Shown here: positions 8,469-16,898 of the stretch, piece after piece | Layout: every line of letters begins with the position of its first letter | Position numbering within the stretch: the first letter of the stretch is position 1 | Source of the DNA: Prevotellaceae bacterium UBA6417 | GTDB taxonomy: Bacteria; Bacteroidota; Bacteroidia; Bacteroidales; Bacteroidaceae | Direction of reading: 5' to 3' | Assembly (NCBI GenBank): GCA_002439755.1 | Contig: DJPH01000051.1 | Location: 1-20,120 of the forward strand | Length of the DNA: 20,120 bases | Position numbers and translations under genes: made by a program | The notes under the pieces: model-generated | Seen by the model: the letters and a program-made list of their open reading frames with translations, nothing else | Told to the model about the DNA's origin: nothing | Database searches by the model: none

Positions 8469-9496
8469 AATTCATCAGACCATTGCATATCAGCCGCCGG
8501 CAATCCATCTGCATCGCAGTTGCGGCGTTTACCATCGGAGCCTATCTGCTGTCGCTCCCCTTACCGCCGTTCAGAAACGAAAACGCAGCCAAAAGCGTGG
8601 TATGGATAGAATGCCGTTACTGCTACGCCCTGCATGCCCCGGGATGCGACACCGTGTTTTTCAACACCGTGGCAGGTGACAGCCTGCTGCAAGGGCTTTC
8701 GCCGACACGCAAAGAAGCCGAACGCACGCAATGGGGACAAGGCTGCTGGTACAGCAGTCTCATTCCCATACATTTTTCAAGGGGAAACATCCTGACGACA
8801 AGCTCCGTGGCACGCCCCGACACCGTTATGGAACAATTGGAACAAGATGCAGCCAAACTGGCCGGCAACGCCCTGCGACAAATAGAGCAACAGCTCGGCA
8901 ATGTGACACAACTTGACGACCGCCTTGTGTACTACATGAGCACCCACAACGTGCAAGACGAAGGCTATACGCATATAGCACAATATGAAGACCTGTATAA
9001 AGCCACCAAAAAGCGGTTGGAAAAAGCCCAAAAGATATTGGAAAAAACCGTCATGTCGTCTGCACCGCTGGTGAGCTTCATGGCCACATACGCTTGCCGC
9101 CATATCACCCGGGAAGGCCGGCTGTCGGCCACAGAAACGCCATGCCGGCGCATCAAAACGGACCGCAACGGACTTGTCACGCTGCAAACAACCGACAAAA
9201 CCATGCCGGACGGAACAGCCTCGCTCGGCTACCCGCTCGTAAACGGCATGCTCTTCACTTCGGCCAGGCATCCCATGCAAGTATGGCTGGCAGGCTTCAA
9301 CCTGCCATTCCGCCCCGACACAATCACCGGTCTGAAACCGGACCGTATCGAGGGAAGAGCCTGGAAAACAGACAAAAGACAGAACTACGCCACCTCATTG
9401 GCTCTCCAGAAGTCGGCACGCGGAGTTCCCATTGTCAACAGCCGCGGCGTACTTGTGGGGCTGGCAGATGGTTGCGCCATCATTCCTGTCAGATAA
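8465..9496 (+). CDS. Membrane-anchored protein, possible inactive trypsin-fold protease
   Basis: A 343-residue protein with no family I can name securely. A short basic N-terminus is followed by one hydrophobic segment at about 14-35, so the rest is probably periplasmic. A helical, charged region lies at about 120-195 (repeated KKRLEKAQKILEK-like text), likely a coiled coil. Two parts recall HtrA/trypsin-like proteases: GNILTTSSVA at 107-116 resembles the VLTNAHVV histidine motif, and ARGVPIVNSRGVLVGL at 318-333 resembles GNSGGPLVN..G.VVGI. In this alignment the catalytic His is Ser114 and the catalytic Ser is Arg319, so it would be inactive. The start at 8465 overlaps the upstream stop by four bases; the frame is open further upstream but only inside the EFR1 gene. 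Fold assignment is inference; the gene itself is well supported. Confidence 0.75.
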   Translation: MKFIRPLHISRRQSICIAVAAFTIGAYLLSLPLPPFRNENAAKSVVWIECRYCYALHAPGCDTVFFNTVAGDSLLQGLSPTRKEAERTQWGQGCWYSSLIPIHFSRGNILTTSSVARPDTVMEQLEQDAAKLAGNALRQIEQQLGNVTQLDDRLVYYMSTHNVQDEGYTHIAQYEDLYKATKKRLEKAQKILEKTVMSSAPLVSFMATYACRHITREGRLSATETPCRRIKTDRNGLVTLQTTDKTMPDGTASLGYPLVNGMLFTSARHPMQVWLAGFNLPFRPDTITGLKPDRIEGRAWKTDKRQNYATSLALQKSARGVPIVNSRGVLVGLADGCAIIPVR

Positions 9497-9508
9497 AAAC
9501 ACATAGAG

Positions 9509-10849
9509 ATGAAAAGAGCATTCAGAAATCTGGTTCTTTGTTGCACGGTGGTTCTGTCAGCAGCCTGTGGCAACACCAAGGTACAACTTCCGGAAGGCAG
9601 CTTTAGCGGTGAAACAGACAACGACGGATATCCCGAAGGCTACGGCATTATGAGCCGCGGCGACACCATCATCTATGAAGGACAATGGCACAAAGGAAAA
9701 CCCGAAGGTTGGGGCACATGGCAAAAAGGCGACACCTGCTATCGCGGACAATGGAAAAACGGATTGCGACACGGACGCGGACAACTCACATGGAAAAAAG
9801 ATGGCACGGCCTATTCAGGAATGTGGCAAAAAGGCATACGCCAAGGACGGGGAACACTGACCGACGACAAAGGACGCACCTGGACAGGCGAGTGGCGCTC
9901 GGACACACTGGCCTATGGCACACAAACCGACAGCACGGGAACATATACAGGACAATTCGGGAAAAACAAACAACCGGAAGGCTTTGGCATCTATGCCACG
10001 GCAACAGCCAACGAACGCTATGAGGGGCAATGGAAAAACGGAAAACGCCAAGGCTTCGGAACAGGCCTGTCGCCACTGACCGAAGTGCAATGCGGCCATT
10101 GGAACAACGGGAAATTCATGGGTGAACGCATGATCTATACCCCTACACGCGTCTATGGTATAGACATATCGCACTATCAGCACGGAGGAAGGCCGCGACG
10201 GCGGTTTAAAGGACGTCCCATCAAATGGAAAAACCTGAGAATTACGCATCTGGGGAAAAACACCAAAAACAGCATCGGGAAAATAGACTTTCCCGTGTCG
10301 TTCTGCTACATCAAAAGCACACAAGGCCTGAAAATAACCAACCCCTATTACAGACGTGACGCCAGAGACGCACGCAAAGCCGGCATTCAAGTCGGGGCAT
10401 ACCACTTTATGTCGCCGATATCAGGGAAACTGCAAGCAGGATGGTTTCTGAGAAACACACCTATCGGACGCAACGACCTGCCACCCATGCTCGACGTAGA
10501 ACTGACACATGCCCAAATAGCCCGTATGGGCGGAGCCGATGCCATGCGCCGCGAAATGCAAGTGTGGCTCGACATTGTAGAGCGGCAGACAGGGAAACGC
10601 CCTATCCTCTACCTGAGCCAAAAGTTTATCAACGAATATATGGCCGATGCAACGCAGCGTCTGAAAAGCTATCGCATATGGGTGGCACGCTATAGCGAAT
10701 ACCGACCATACGTAAAACTGCTGTATTGGCAACTGACGCCTTACGGACGGGTAAAAGGCATACGCGGATATGTCGACATCAATGTGTTCAACGGCAGCAC
10801 GGAACAATTTCAACGCTACATCGATTCAGGACATACCGAATTGCCTTGA
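9509..10849 (+). CDS. MORN-repeat GH25 lysozyme lipoprotein
   Basis: A 446-residue lipoprotein. The signal sequence ends in LSAAC, with Cys20 as the lipidation site. Residues about 32-210 contain roughly eight MORN-type repeats of the form YEGQWKNGKRQGFGT (for example 56-71, 78-95, 102-118, 146-162, 171-185). Residues about 215-440 form a glycoside hydrolase family 25 domain. It has YGIDISHYQ with Asp219, the catalytic DxE pair Asp329/Glu331 in MLDVEL, YHFMSP and the terminal YVDINVFNG with Asp423. GH25 enzymes hydrolyse the MurNAc-GlcNAc bond of peptidoglycan. All expected acidic residues are present, so it is probably active in the periplasm or at the outer membrane. It lies 12 bp after the preceding gene and closes the ispE operon. 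MORN repeats may bind a surface or partner; that part is inference. Confidence 0.88.
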   Translation: MKRAFRNLVLCCTVVLSAACGNTKVQLPEGSFSGETDNDGYPEGYGIMSRGDTIIYEGQWHKGKPEGWGTWQKGDTCYRGQWKNGLRHGRGQLTWKKDGTAYSGMWQKGIRQGRGTLTDDKGRTWTGEWRSDTLAYGTQTDSTGTYTGQFGKNKQPEGFGIYATATANERYEGQWKNGKRQGFGTGLSPLTEVQCGHWNNGKFMGERMIYTPTRVYGIDISHYQHGGRPRRRFKGRPIKWKNLRITHLGKNTKNSIGKIDFPVSFCYIKSTQGLKITNPYYRRDARDARKAGIQVGAYHFMSPISGKLQAGWFLRNTPIGRNDLPPMLDVELTHAQIARMGGADAMRREMQVWLDIVERQTGKRPILYLSQKFINEYMADATQRLKSYRIWVARYSEYRPYVKLLYWQLTPYGRVKGIRGYVDINVFNGSTEQFQRYIDSGHTELP

Positions 10850-10856
10850 CAGGCAA
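10841..10856 (+). terminator. Small hairpin at the convergent GH25/trmD junction
   Basis: TTGCCT at 10841-10846 pairs with AGGCAA at 10851-10856 around a TGAC loop that contains the TGA stop codon of the lysozyme gene. No T-run follows directly on either strand, so it would be a weak terminator. Only 11 bp separate the two stop codons. Confidence 0.3.
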
Positions 10857-10860
10857 GACT

Positions 10861-11547
10861 CTACCTTTCATCTTTTTTCAAAAGGTCGGGACGCAGGCGC
10901 CTGGTACGCTCGTAAGACTGATTGAGTTCCCACTCTTTTATCTTCGCCTCATTGCCGCTAAGCAGAATATTAGGCACTTTCCAGCCTTTGTAGTCGGCAG
11001 GACGCGAATATATGGGAGCCGCAAGCAGATTATCCTGGAAAGAATCAGACAATGCACTCTGTTCATCACCAATTACCCCGGGAATCACACGCACAACGGC
11101 ATCGGTGATGGCAGCAGCGGCCAATTCTCCACCGGTCAGCACGTAATCGCCGATGCTGACCTCCTTGGTAATGAGATGCTCGCGGATGCGGTAGTCTATG
11201 CCCTTATAATGCCCGCAAAGGATGATCAGATTTTGAGCCATGGAAAAGGCATTGGCCATAGGTTGGTCAAACTGCTCACCATCGGGCGTAGTGAATATTA
11301 CCTCATCATAATGACGCTGAGACTTCAAAGCTGAAATACAGTCATCTATGGGCTGACATTGCATCACCATGCCGGCAAAACCACCAAAAGGATAGTCGTC
11401 GACGCGACGATGCTTGTCATGAGAATAGTCGCGAAGGTTGTGAACATGAATTTCAACCAGTCCTTTTTTTTGAGCCCGCAATAAAATGGATTGGTTGACA
11501 AAGCCGTCAAGCATTTCAGGCAACACCGTAATAATATCTATCCTCAT
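10861..11547 (-). CDS. trmD: tRNA (guanine-N1)-methyltransferase
   Basis: A 228-residue SPOUT-class methyltransferase that makes m1G37 in tRNAs reading CNN codons, preventing +1 frameshifts. It opens MRIDIITVLPEM (usual MRIDIxTxFPEM). The DYPFGGFAGMVM segment near 51-62, CGHYKGIDYR near 112-121 and the trefoil-knot SAM site SIGDYVLTGGELAA near 131-144 are all typical. The length fits the family. The start at 11547 is an ATG, 20 bp after a TAACTTTG box. It faces ligA across a short divergent promoter region and converges with the GH25 gene, so it is probably transcribed alone. Confidence 0.96.
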   Translation of the reverse strand: MRIDIITVLPEMLDGFVNQSILLRAQKKGLVEIHVHNLRDYSHDKHRRVDDYPFGGFAGMVMQCQPIDDCISALKSQRHYDEVIFTTPDGEQFDQPMANAFSMAQNLIILCGHYKGIDYRIREHLITKEVSIGDYVLTGGELAAAAITDAVVRVIPGVIGDEQSALSDSFQDNLLAAPIYSRPADYKGWKVPNILLSGNEAKIKEWELNQSYERTRRLRPDLLKKDER

Positions 11548-11567
11548 GATTTGTCGATTTTAAGGTG

Positions 11568-11575
11568 CAAAGTTA
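11568..11575 (-). promoter_or_regulatory. trmD: Putative -7 box for trmD
   Basis: TAACTTTG on the minus strand fits TAnnTTTG and ends 20 bp before the trmD ATG. The expected -33 position (about 11595-11598) has no clean TTTG. It overlaps the -33 area of the divergent ligA promoter. Confidence 0.5.
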
Positions 11576-11587
11576 AAATGTTTTCCC

Positions 11588-11618
11588 TTTCGATATTGAA
11601 GTTTTTGTTATAATTTTG
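11588..11618 (+). promoter_or_regulatory. ligA: Putative promoter for ligA
   Basis: TAATTTTG at 11611-11618 is a TAnnTTTG -7 box. TTTC at 11588-11591 sits exactly 19 bp upstream and matches three of four bases of the -33 TTTG. The ligA ATG follows 19 bp after the -7 box. Confidence 0.55.
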
Positions 11619-11637
11619 GAGTCAAATAAACCGCAAC

Positions 11638-13647
11638 ATGGACGAAAAAGAAAGAATAAAATACCTGCGCAACGAATTGCACCGCCACAACTATTTATAT
11701 TATGTCAAGAACAGTCCTGAAATCAGCGACAAGGAATTCGATGACATGATGCACGAACTCATGCGCTTGGAAGCGGCTCATCCAGAGATGTATGACCCTA
11801 ACTCACCATCTGAACGCGTAGGAAGCGACCTGGACAACGATTTCAAGCAAGTGGAACACGTGTACCCGATGCTCTCGCTCGCCAACACATACAACCGTGA
11901 CGAGGTGCAGGCATTCTATGAGCGTGTAAGCAGCGGACTGGACGGAGAACCATTTGACATTTGCTGCGAACTGAAATTTGACGGACTGTCCATTTCAATT
12001 ACATATGAAGAAGGCGCAATGATCCGAGCCGTGACACGCGGAGACGGAACGCGCGGAGACGATGTGACAGCCAACGTAAAAGCAATCAGAAGCGTTCCGC
12101 TGCGACTTGAAGGCAACTACCCGCCAAACATAGAAGTGCGTGGAGAAGTATTGATGCCGTGGAGCAGCTTTGAAAGGCTAAACATGCAACGTGAAGAGCG
12201 CGAAGAACCACTCTTTGCCAATCCGCGCAATGCCGCATCAGGCACATTGAAAAGCAAGAACCCCGCCGTTGTGGCACAAAGGCATCTCGATGCTTACTTT
12301 TACTATCTGCTCGGCACGGAACTGCCTTCAGACAGCCATTACGACAATGTACGCCAAGCCGCATCCTGGGGGTTTAAGGTTTCCGAAGCCATGCGGCGCG
12401 TCAGAAGCTTAGACGAAATATACCGTTTCATAGACTACTGGGACAAGGAGCGCAGCCATTTGCCGGTAGCAACAGACGGCATCGTCCTTAAGGTAGACTC
12501 CTTGAAACAGCAACAGCGCCTGGGCTACACCGCAAAGACACCGCGATGGGCCATCGCCTATAAATTCCAAGCCGAACGCGCGCGAACACAACTCGTCAAC
12601 GTCGTTTATCAAGTGGGACGCACCGGAGCCGTAACGCCGGTTGCCGACATGAAACCGGTGCTACTCGCAGGAACAGTTGTAAAACGCGCATCACTGCACA
12701 ACAAGGATATAATGGAACAACTTGACTTGCACATAGGCGATGAAGTCTTTGTAGAAAAAGCCGGAGAAATCATTCCACAAATCGTTGGCGTGGATACTCA
12801 GGCGCGCAACATCCTTCTCGGACCTAAAGTGGAGTTTGCCACACATTGCCCCGAGTGTGGCGAAAAGCTGGTGCGCTACCCCGGAGAAGCAGCCTGCTAT
12901 TGCCCGAACGATACAGGATGTCCTCCTCAGATAAAGGGACGCATTGAACACTTTATCAGTCGTGATGCCATGAATATAGAATCGCTTGGACCCGAAACCG
13001 TTGATGAATATTTCAAAAACGGGCTCATTCATGATGCCTCCGATTTGTATCGGTTACAAGTGGCCGACATTGCCGGGCGCTGGGGAACAAAAATAAAATC
13101 GGCACAAAAGATTATCAACGGAATAGAAAACAGCAAAAAAGTTCCATTTGAGCGTTCGCTTTTCGCACTGGGCATTCGTTTTGTAGGAAGAGTGGCCGCA
13201 AAACTGCTCGCCCGCCATTTTCACGACATCGACTCCCTGATGAAAGCAACGACCGACGAATTACTTGCCGTAGACGGCATCGGAGAGGTAATCGCCTGCA
13301 GCATAAAGACTTATTTCAGCAAAGAACGCAACAAAGCCTTCGTTGAACGGCTGCGTGCAAACGGTGTATGTTTTGAAAGCAATGAGAACGAAATGCCTGA
13401 GTACGGAGTTCTTAGCGGAAAGAGCATTGTCATCAGCGGAACATTTGAACGCCATTCGCGCGAGGACTACAAGCAAATCATCGAGCGGCTGGGCGGAAAA
13501 AACAGTAGCAGCATTTCATCCAAAACGTCCTTTGTACTTGCCGGGAAGAACATGGGACCGGCCAAATTGGACAAAGCACGCAAACTGGGCATTACCATCA
13601 TGGACGAAACGGATTTTTTGTCTCTAATCGGCGACAATGACCGATAA
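11638..13647 (+). CDS. ligA: NAD-dependent DNA ligase LigA
   Basis: A 669-residue NAD-dependent DNA ligase that seals nicks during replication and repair. The order is canonical. An N-terminal Ia domain binds NMN (HNYLYYV near 17-23). The adenylation domain has the KxDG motif KFDG with nucleotide-accepting Lys113 and the motifs TRGDGTRGDDVT at 133-144 and TDGIVLKVD at 279-287. An OB domain follows, then a Zn finger with Cys404, Cys407, Cys422 and Cys428. Helix-hairpin-helix repeats lie at about 440-565 and a BRCT domain at about 588-669 (LSGKSIVISGTF). The length is usual. It is preceded by its own promoter and followed after 49 bp by dapA, which has a separate -7-like box. Confidence 0.97.
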   Translation: MDEKERIKYLRNELHRHNYLYYVKNSPEISDKEFDDMMHELMRLEAAHPEMYDPNSPSERVGSDLDNDFKQVEHVYPMLSLANTYNRDEVQAFYERVSSGLDGEPFDICCELKFDGLSISITYEEGAMIRAVTRGDGTRGDDVTANVKAIRSVPLRLEGNYPPNIEVRGEVLMPWSSFERLNMQREEREEPLFANPRNAASGTLKSKNPAVVAQRHLDAYFYYLLGTELPSDSHYDNVRQAASWGFKVSEAMRRVRSLDEIYRFIDYWDKERSHLPVATDGIVLKVDSLKQQQRLGYTAKTPRWAIAYKFQAERARTQLVNVVYQVGRTGAVTPVADMKPVLLAGTVVKRASLHNKDIMEQLDLHIGDEVFVEKAGEIIPQIVGVDTQARNILLGPKVEFATHCPECGEKLVRYPGEAACYCPNDTGCPPQIKGRIEHFISRDAMNIESLGPETVDEYFKNGLIHDASDLYRLQVADIAGRWGTKIKSAQKIINGIENSKKVPFERSLFALGIRFVGRVAAKLLARHFHDIDSLMKATTDELLAVDGIGEVIACSIKTYFSKERNKAFVERLRANGVCFESNENEMPEYGVLSGKSIVISGTFERHSREDYKQIIERLGGKNSSSISSKTSFVLAGKNMGPAKLDKARKLGITIMDETDFLSLIGDNDR

Positions 13648-13653
13648 ATATTG

Positions 13654-13661
13654 TAATTTTG
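13654..13661 (+). promoter_or_regulatory. dapA: Putative -7 box for dapA-tamL
   Basis: TAATTTTG lies just after the ligA stop and 35 bp before the dapA ATG, and fits TAnnTTTG. No TTG/TTTG is present 19-21 bp upstream, so read-through from ligA may also contribute. Confidence 0.4.
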
Positions 13662-13696
13662 TTGTCTAATACAAGAACTATATTGACAACCATAAG

Positions 13697-14578
13697 ATGA
13701 ATAACGTATTCAAAGGCCTTGGAATTGCATTGGTCACGCCTTTTCTTGAAAACGGAGAAGTCGATTATGATACGCTTGAAATGCTCATTGAAAAGCAGTT
13801 GGCAGGCAAAACGGATTTTTTTTGTGTTTTAGGATCGACGGCAGAGACTCCTTGTCTGTCAAATGACGAGAAACTGCGCGTAAAGAACTTTTCTGTTGAG
13901 CGGATTGCCGGTAGAGTTCCTGTTCTGATGGGTTTTGGAGGTAATTGTACGCATGCTCTTACCGAAGAAATCCGTTCTTTCGATTTTTCGGGTGTAGACG
14001 GTATTCTTTCGGTCTGTCCTTTTTATAACAAGCCCTCGCAGGAAGGCATTTTCAGACATTTCAAAGCCGTAGCAAAAGCTTCAAAGTTGCCAATTGTTGT
14101 GTATAACGTGCCGGGACGAACGGGCATTAACATGACTGCCGCCACCACGTTGCGTCTTGCCCGCGAGTTGCCCAACATTGTTGCCGTCAAAGAAGCGTCC
14201 GGCAACATTGCCCAGATAGAAGAGATACTAAGCGGCAAGCCTGCCAGCTTTGATGTTATCAGCGGCGACGACTCTATTACATATGAGTTGCTTTCGCTCG
14301 GTGCTGCGGGGGTCATTTCGGTTATCGGCAACGCTCTGCCCGATATTTTCGGCGAGATGGTTCATTGCGAACTGGCAGGAAACATTTCTGAGGCCTTGCC
14401 TATTCATCATAAGTTGTCCAATCTTTTCAAATTGTTGTCGGCCGATGGAAATCCGGCAGGAATAAAGGCCATGCTGTCCGAGATGCATTTGTGCCGCAAC
14501 CTGCTGCGTTTGCCTTTGGTGCCTGCACGAACCGAGACGCAGGCGGCCATCCGTAAAGAACTGGAATCCTTGCCATAA
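13697..14578 (+). CDS. dapA: 4-hydroxy-tetrahydrodipicolinate synthase
   Basis: A 293-residue class I aldolase (TIM barrel) that condenses pyruvate with aspartate semialdehyde in the diaminopimelate/lysine pathway. The Schiff-base lysine is Lys165 in VAVKEASGN. Tyr136 and Arg141 are in YNVPGRTG, and the PFYNKPSQEG loop near 108-117 carries the partner tyrosine Tyr110. The substrate loop reads GSTAETPCLS at about 46-55 where most family members have GTTGE; the second threonine of the pair, part of the catalytic triad, is kept. DapA resembles N-acetylneuraminate lyase and other family members, but the motifs and GLGIALVTPF start fit DapA best. Its codons appear richer in T at third positions than those of ligA. 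tamL follows 28 bp later, probably in one transcript. Confidence 0.92.
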   Translation: MNNVFKGLGIALVTPFLENGEVDYDTLEMLIEKQLAGKTDFFCVLGSTAETPCLSNDEKLRVKNFSVERIAGRVPVLMGFGGNCTHALTEEIRSFDFSGVDGILSVCPFYNKPSQEGIFRHFKAVAKASKLPIVVYNVPGRTGINMTAATTLRLARELPNIVAVKEASGNIAQIEEILSGKPASFDVISGDDSITYELLSLGAAGVISVIGNALPDIFGEMVHCELAGNISEALPIHHKLSNLFKLLSADGNPAGIKAMLSEMHLCRNLLRLPLVPARTETQAAIRKELESLP

Positions 14579-14606
14579 TTTCCGCCCTCAGCTTTTAGGT
14601 AAGCCG

Positions 14607-16898
14607 ATGAAAGGATTTTTCCTGTTGGTTTTTCCCCTTGTTGCATGCTTGTACAGTTGTTCTTCGTCCAAGTTCGTTCCGGAAGGGCAGCATGTGCTTT
14701 CTTCTGTTGAGCTCACTTCTGATGACGACAAGCTTATAGACGCATCGTCCTTGCGCAACTATGTGCGCCAGGAACCTAATGCGCGCTGGTTTAATCTTGT
14801 CAAAGTGCCGCTCGGCCTTTATTGCATTTCCGGACGCGACAGTACAAAAGGCATCAACCGCTTTTTCCGTCGCATTGGCGAGCCTCCCGTGCTATACGAT
14901 TCCACTTTGGCTCATTATTCACGCAATAATCTTACGATGGCTCTCAACAACAGGGGTTTTTTGAGAGCCAAAACCGATGTCAAGGTCAAGGAGAAGAACA
15001 AAAAGATTAAGCTAAAGTATACACTCAGACCCGGACAGCTCTACCATATACGCACCATCAGCTATGCTATCGACGATGCAGGCATTGCCCGGCTGCTTGC
15101 GCAAAATGAAAACAAGAGCTTGCTGCGCATCAAGATGCCATGCGATGCAAATATACTCGATCAGGAACGCGACCGCATCGTTGCCCTGCTCCACCGCAAC
15201 GGCTATTATAATTTTTTGAAGAACTACATCCGCTATGACATTGACAGTTTGCAAGGTCCTGACCGCTTGAACCTGAAACTGAAGATTGAAGGAAAAACCA
15301 TCTCAAAGGATTCTTCACTTGTCTACACACAATACAGGATTCGTAACATCCTGGTAGATGTAAATCTGGAAAACGAGACTTCGGCCCTATGCGACAGCAT
15401 GGATTATATGGGTTTGAAGCTTCGTTATTATGGCAAGCGGCAGATACGGCCTTCGGTTATCCATTCTCAAATACAGTTTATTCCACACAGGCTCTACAAT
15501 GAAGACAATCTGCAAGCCACCTACCGCAATTTCAGCAATCTTCAAGCTTTGCGTTATGCCGTCATTCGCATGGAGCCTGCCGACAGCGGCCGGCTTGACT
15601 GCCACATCACACTGCAGGCCAACAAGGTCAACGCCATTTCATCCGAAATCGAGGGAACCAACACGTCGGGCGACATGGGCATTGCCGCATCTGTGAGTTT
15701 TGCCAACCGCAATTTATTTCGTGGCTCCGAAACGTGGACGACCAAACTCCGTGGTGCATTCGAAGCCATCTCCGGACTGGAAGGATATAACGATCAGGAT
15801 TTTTTTGAAATCTCGGCCGAGACACATCTTAGCTTTCCACGCATTATTTTCCCCTTTCTTAAAGAGGAACGCAGGCGCCACCTCAGCGGAAGCTCCGAAC
15901 TGTCATTGCTTTACAACTCACAAAACCGGCCCGAGTTTCATCGCCGCGTGCTGACAGGCGCCTGGAGCTACCGCCGTCAAAGTCTCTCGGGACGCGTGCA
16001 ACAAAAGGTCGACGCCGTAAGTGTCAACTATGTGTTCATGCCTTGGATTTCCAGCACATTCAAACGTGAATATCTTGACAGCATCAGCGACCGGTCGGCC
16101 ATTATCCGCTACAGTTATGAAAATCTGTTTATCGTAAACAGCAGCTACAGCTACACTTACAATTCGGCCGGTTCGGCTGCCAATGGCAGTCTGTATCAGA
16201 AAAATGCCTATCAGGTACATTTCAACATTGAATCGGCCGGCAACCTGCTCTATCTCATTGCCAATGCGGCCGGAACACGCCGCAACGACGACGGCAACCG
16301 CACGCTTTTCAACATTGCTTTTGCCCAGTATGTCAAGTTCGACTTCGACTACGCACGCAGCTTCTTGCTCAACAGCCGCAACTCGTTTGCCGTGCATACT
16401 GCTTTCGGCCTCGCCCTACCCTATGGCAATGCAACGGTAATCCCTTTTGAAAAACGCTATTTTGCAGGTGGCCCCAACAGTGTAAGAGGCTGGTCGGTGC
16501 GCGAACTCGGCCCCGGCAGCTATACGGGCAAGGACGGGAAAGTTGATTTTATCAATCAAACGGGCAATCTGAAGTTGCTGTTCAACGTAGAGTGGCGTTC
16601 ATATCTGTTTTGGAAACTGCACGGAGCATTATTTATCGATGCCGGAAACATCTGGAATACGCGAAATTATGCCGACCAGGCCGGAGGACAATTCCGCTTT
16701 GACAGCTTCTACAAACAAATTGCCGCCTCCTATGGTTTCGGCCTGCGTCTCAATCTTGACTTCTTTATATTGCGTCTTGACTGGGGCATGAAAGCCGTCA
16801 ACCCCGCCTATGAAAGCGGCAAAAGACATTTTCCCATTATCAATCCCAACATCGGACGCGACCTTACCTTTCACTTTGCAGTGGGCCTTCCATTCTGA
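14607..16898 (+). CDS. tamL: TamL-type BamA/TamA-family outer membrane lipoprotein
   Basis: A 763-residue outer-membrane protein of the Omp85/BamA-TamA superfamily. The N-terminus is a lipoprotein signal ending LYSC with Cys18, the mark of the Bacteroidetes TamL form. The next several hundred residues look like POTRA-type domains, including the NNRGFLRAKTDVKV and RNGYYNF segments. The C-terminal part alternates in beta-strand fashion. It holds the barrel signature FAGGPNSVRGW near 619-629 (the VRGF/Y loop-6 motif) and finishes in AVGLPF, an aromatic C-terminus typical of a beta signal. TamL works with TamB in exporting or assembling outer-membrane components in studied Bacteroidetes; tamB is not in this window. 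The 3' end overlaps the convergent lipoprotein gene by 35 bp. Confidence 0.85.
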   Translation: MKGFFLLVFPLVACLYSCSSSKFVPEGQHVLSSVELTSDDDKLIDASSLRNYVRQEPNARWFNLVKVPLGLYCISGRDSTKGINRFFRRIGEPPVLYDSTLAHYSRNNLTMALNNRGFLRAKTDVKVKEKNKKIKLKYTLRPGQLYHIRTISYAIDDAGIARLLAQNENKSLLRIKMPCDANILDQERDRIVALLHRNGYYNFLKNYIRYDIDSLQGPDRLNLKLKIEGKTISKDSSLVYTQYRIRNILVDVNLENETSALCDSMDYMGLKLRYYGKRQIRPSVIHSQIQFIPHRLYNEDNLQATYRNFSNLQALRYAVIRMEPADSGRLDCHITLQANKVNAISSEIEGTNTSGDMGIAASVSFANRNLFRGSETWTTKLRGAFEAISGLEGYNDQDFFEISAETHLSFPRIIFPFLKEERRRHLSGSSELSLLYNSQNRPEFHRRVLTGAWSYRRQSLSGRVQQKVDAVSVNYVFMPWISSTFKREYLDSISDRSAIIRYSYENLFIVNSSYSYTYNSAGSAANGSLYQKNAYQVHFNIESAGNLLYLIANAAGTRRNDDGNRTLFNIAFAQYVKFDFDYARSFLLNSRNSFAVHTAFGLALPYGNATVIPFEKRYFAGGPNSVRGWSVRELGPGSYTGKDGKVDFINQTGNLKLLFNVEWRSYLFWKLHGALFIDAGNIWNTRNYADQAGGQFRFDSFYKQIAASYGFGLRLNLDFFILRLDWGMKAVNPAYESGKRHFPIINPNIGRDLTFHFAVGLPF

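Noticed and set aside
9815..10405. 196-codon open frame antisense to the MORN/GH25 gene
   Set aside because: The repeat-rich sense protein has lipobox, repeats and catalytic motifs, so the antisense frame is a by-product.
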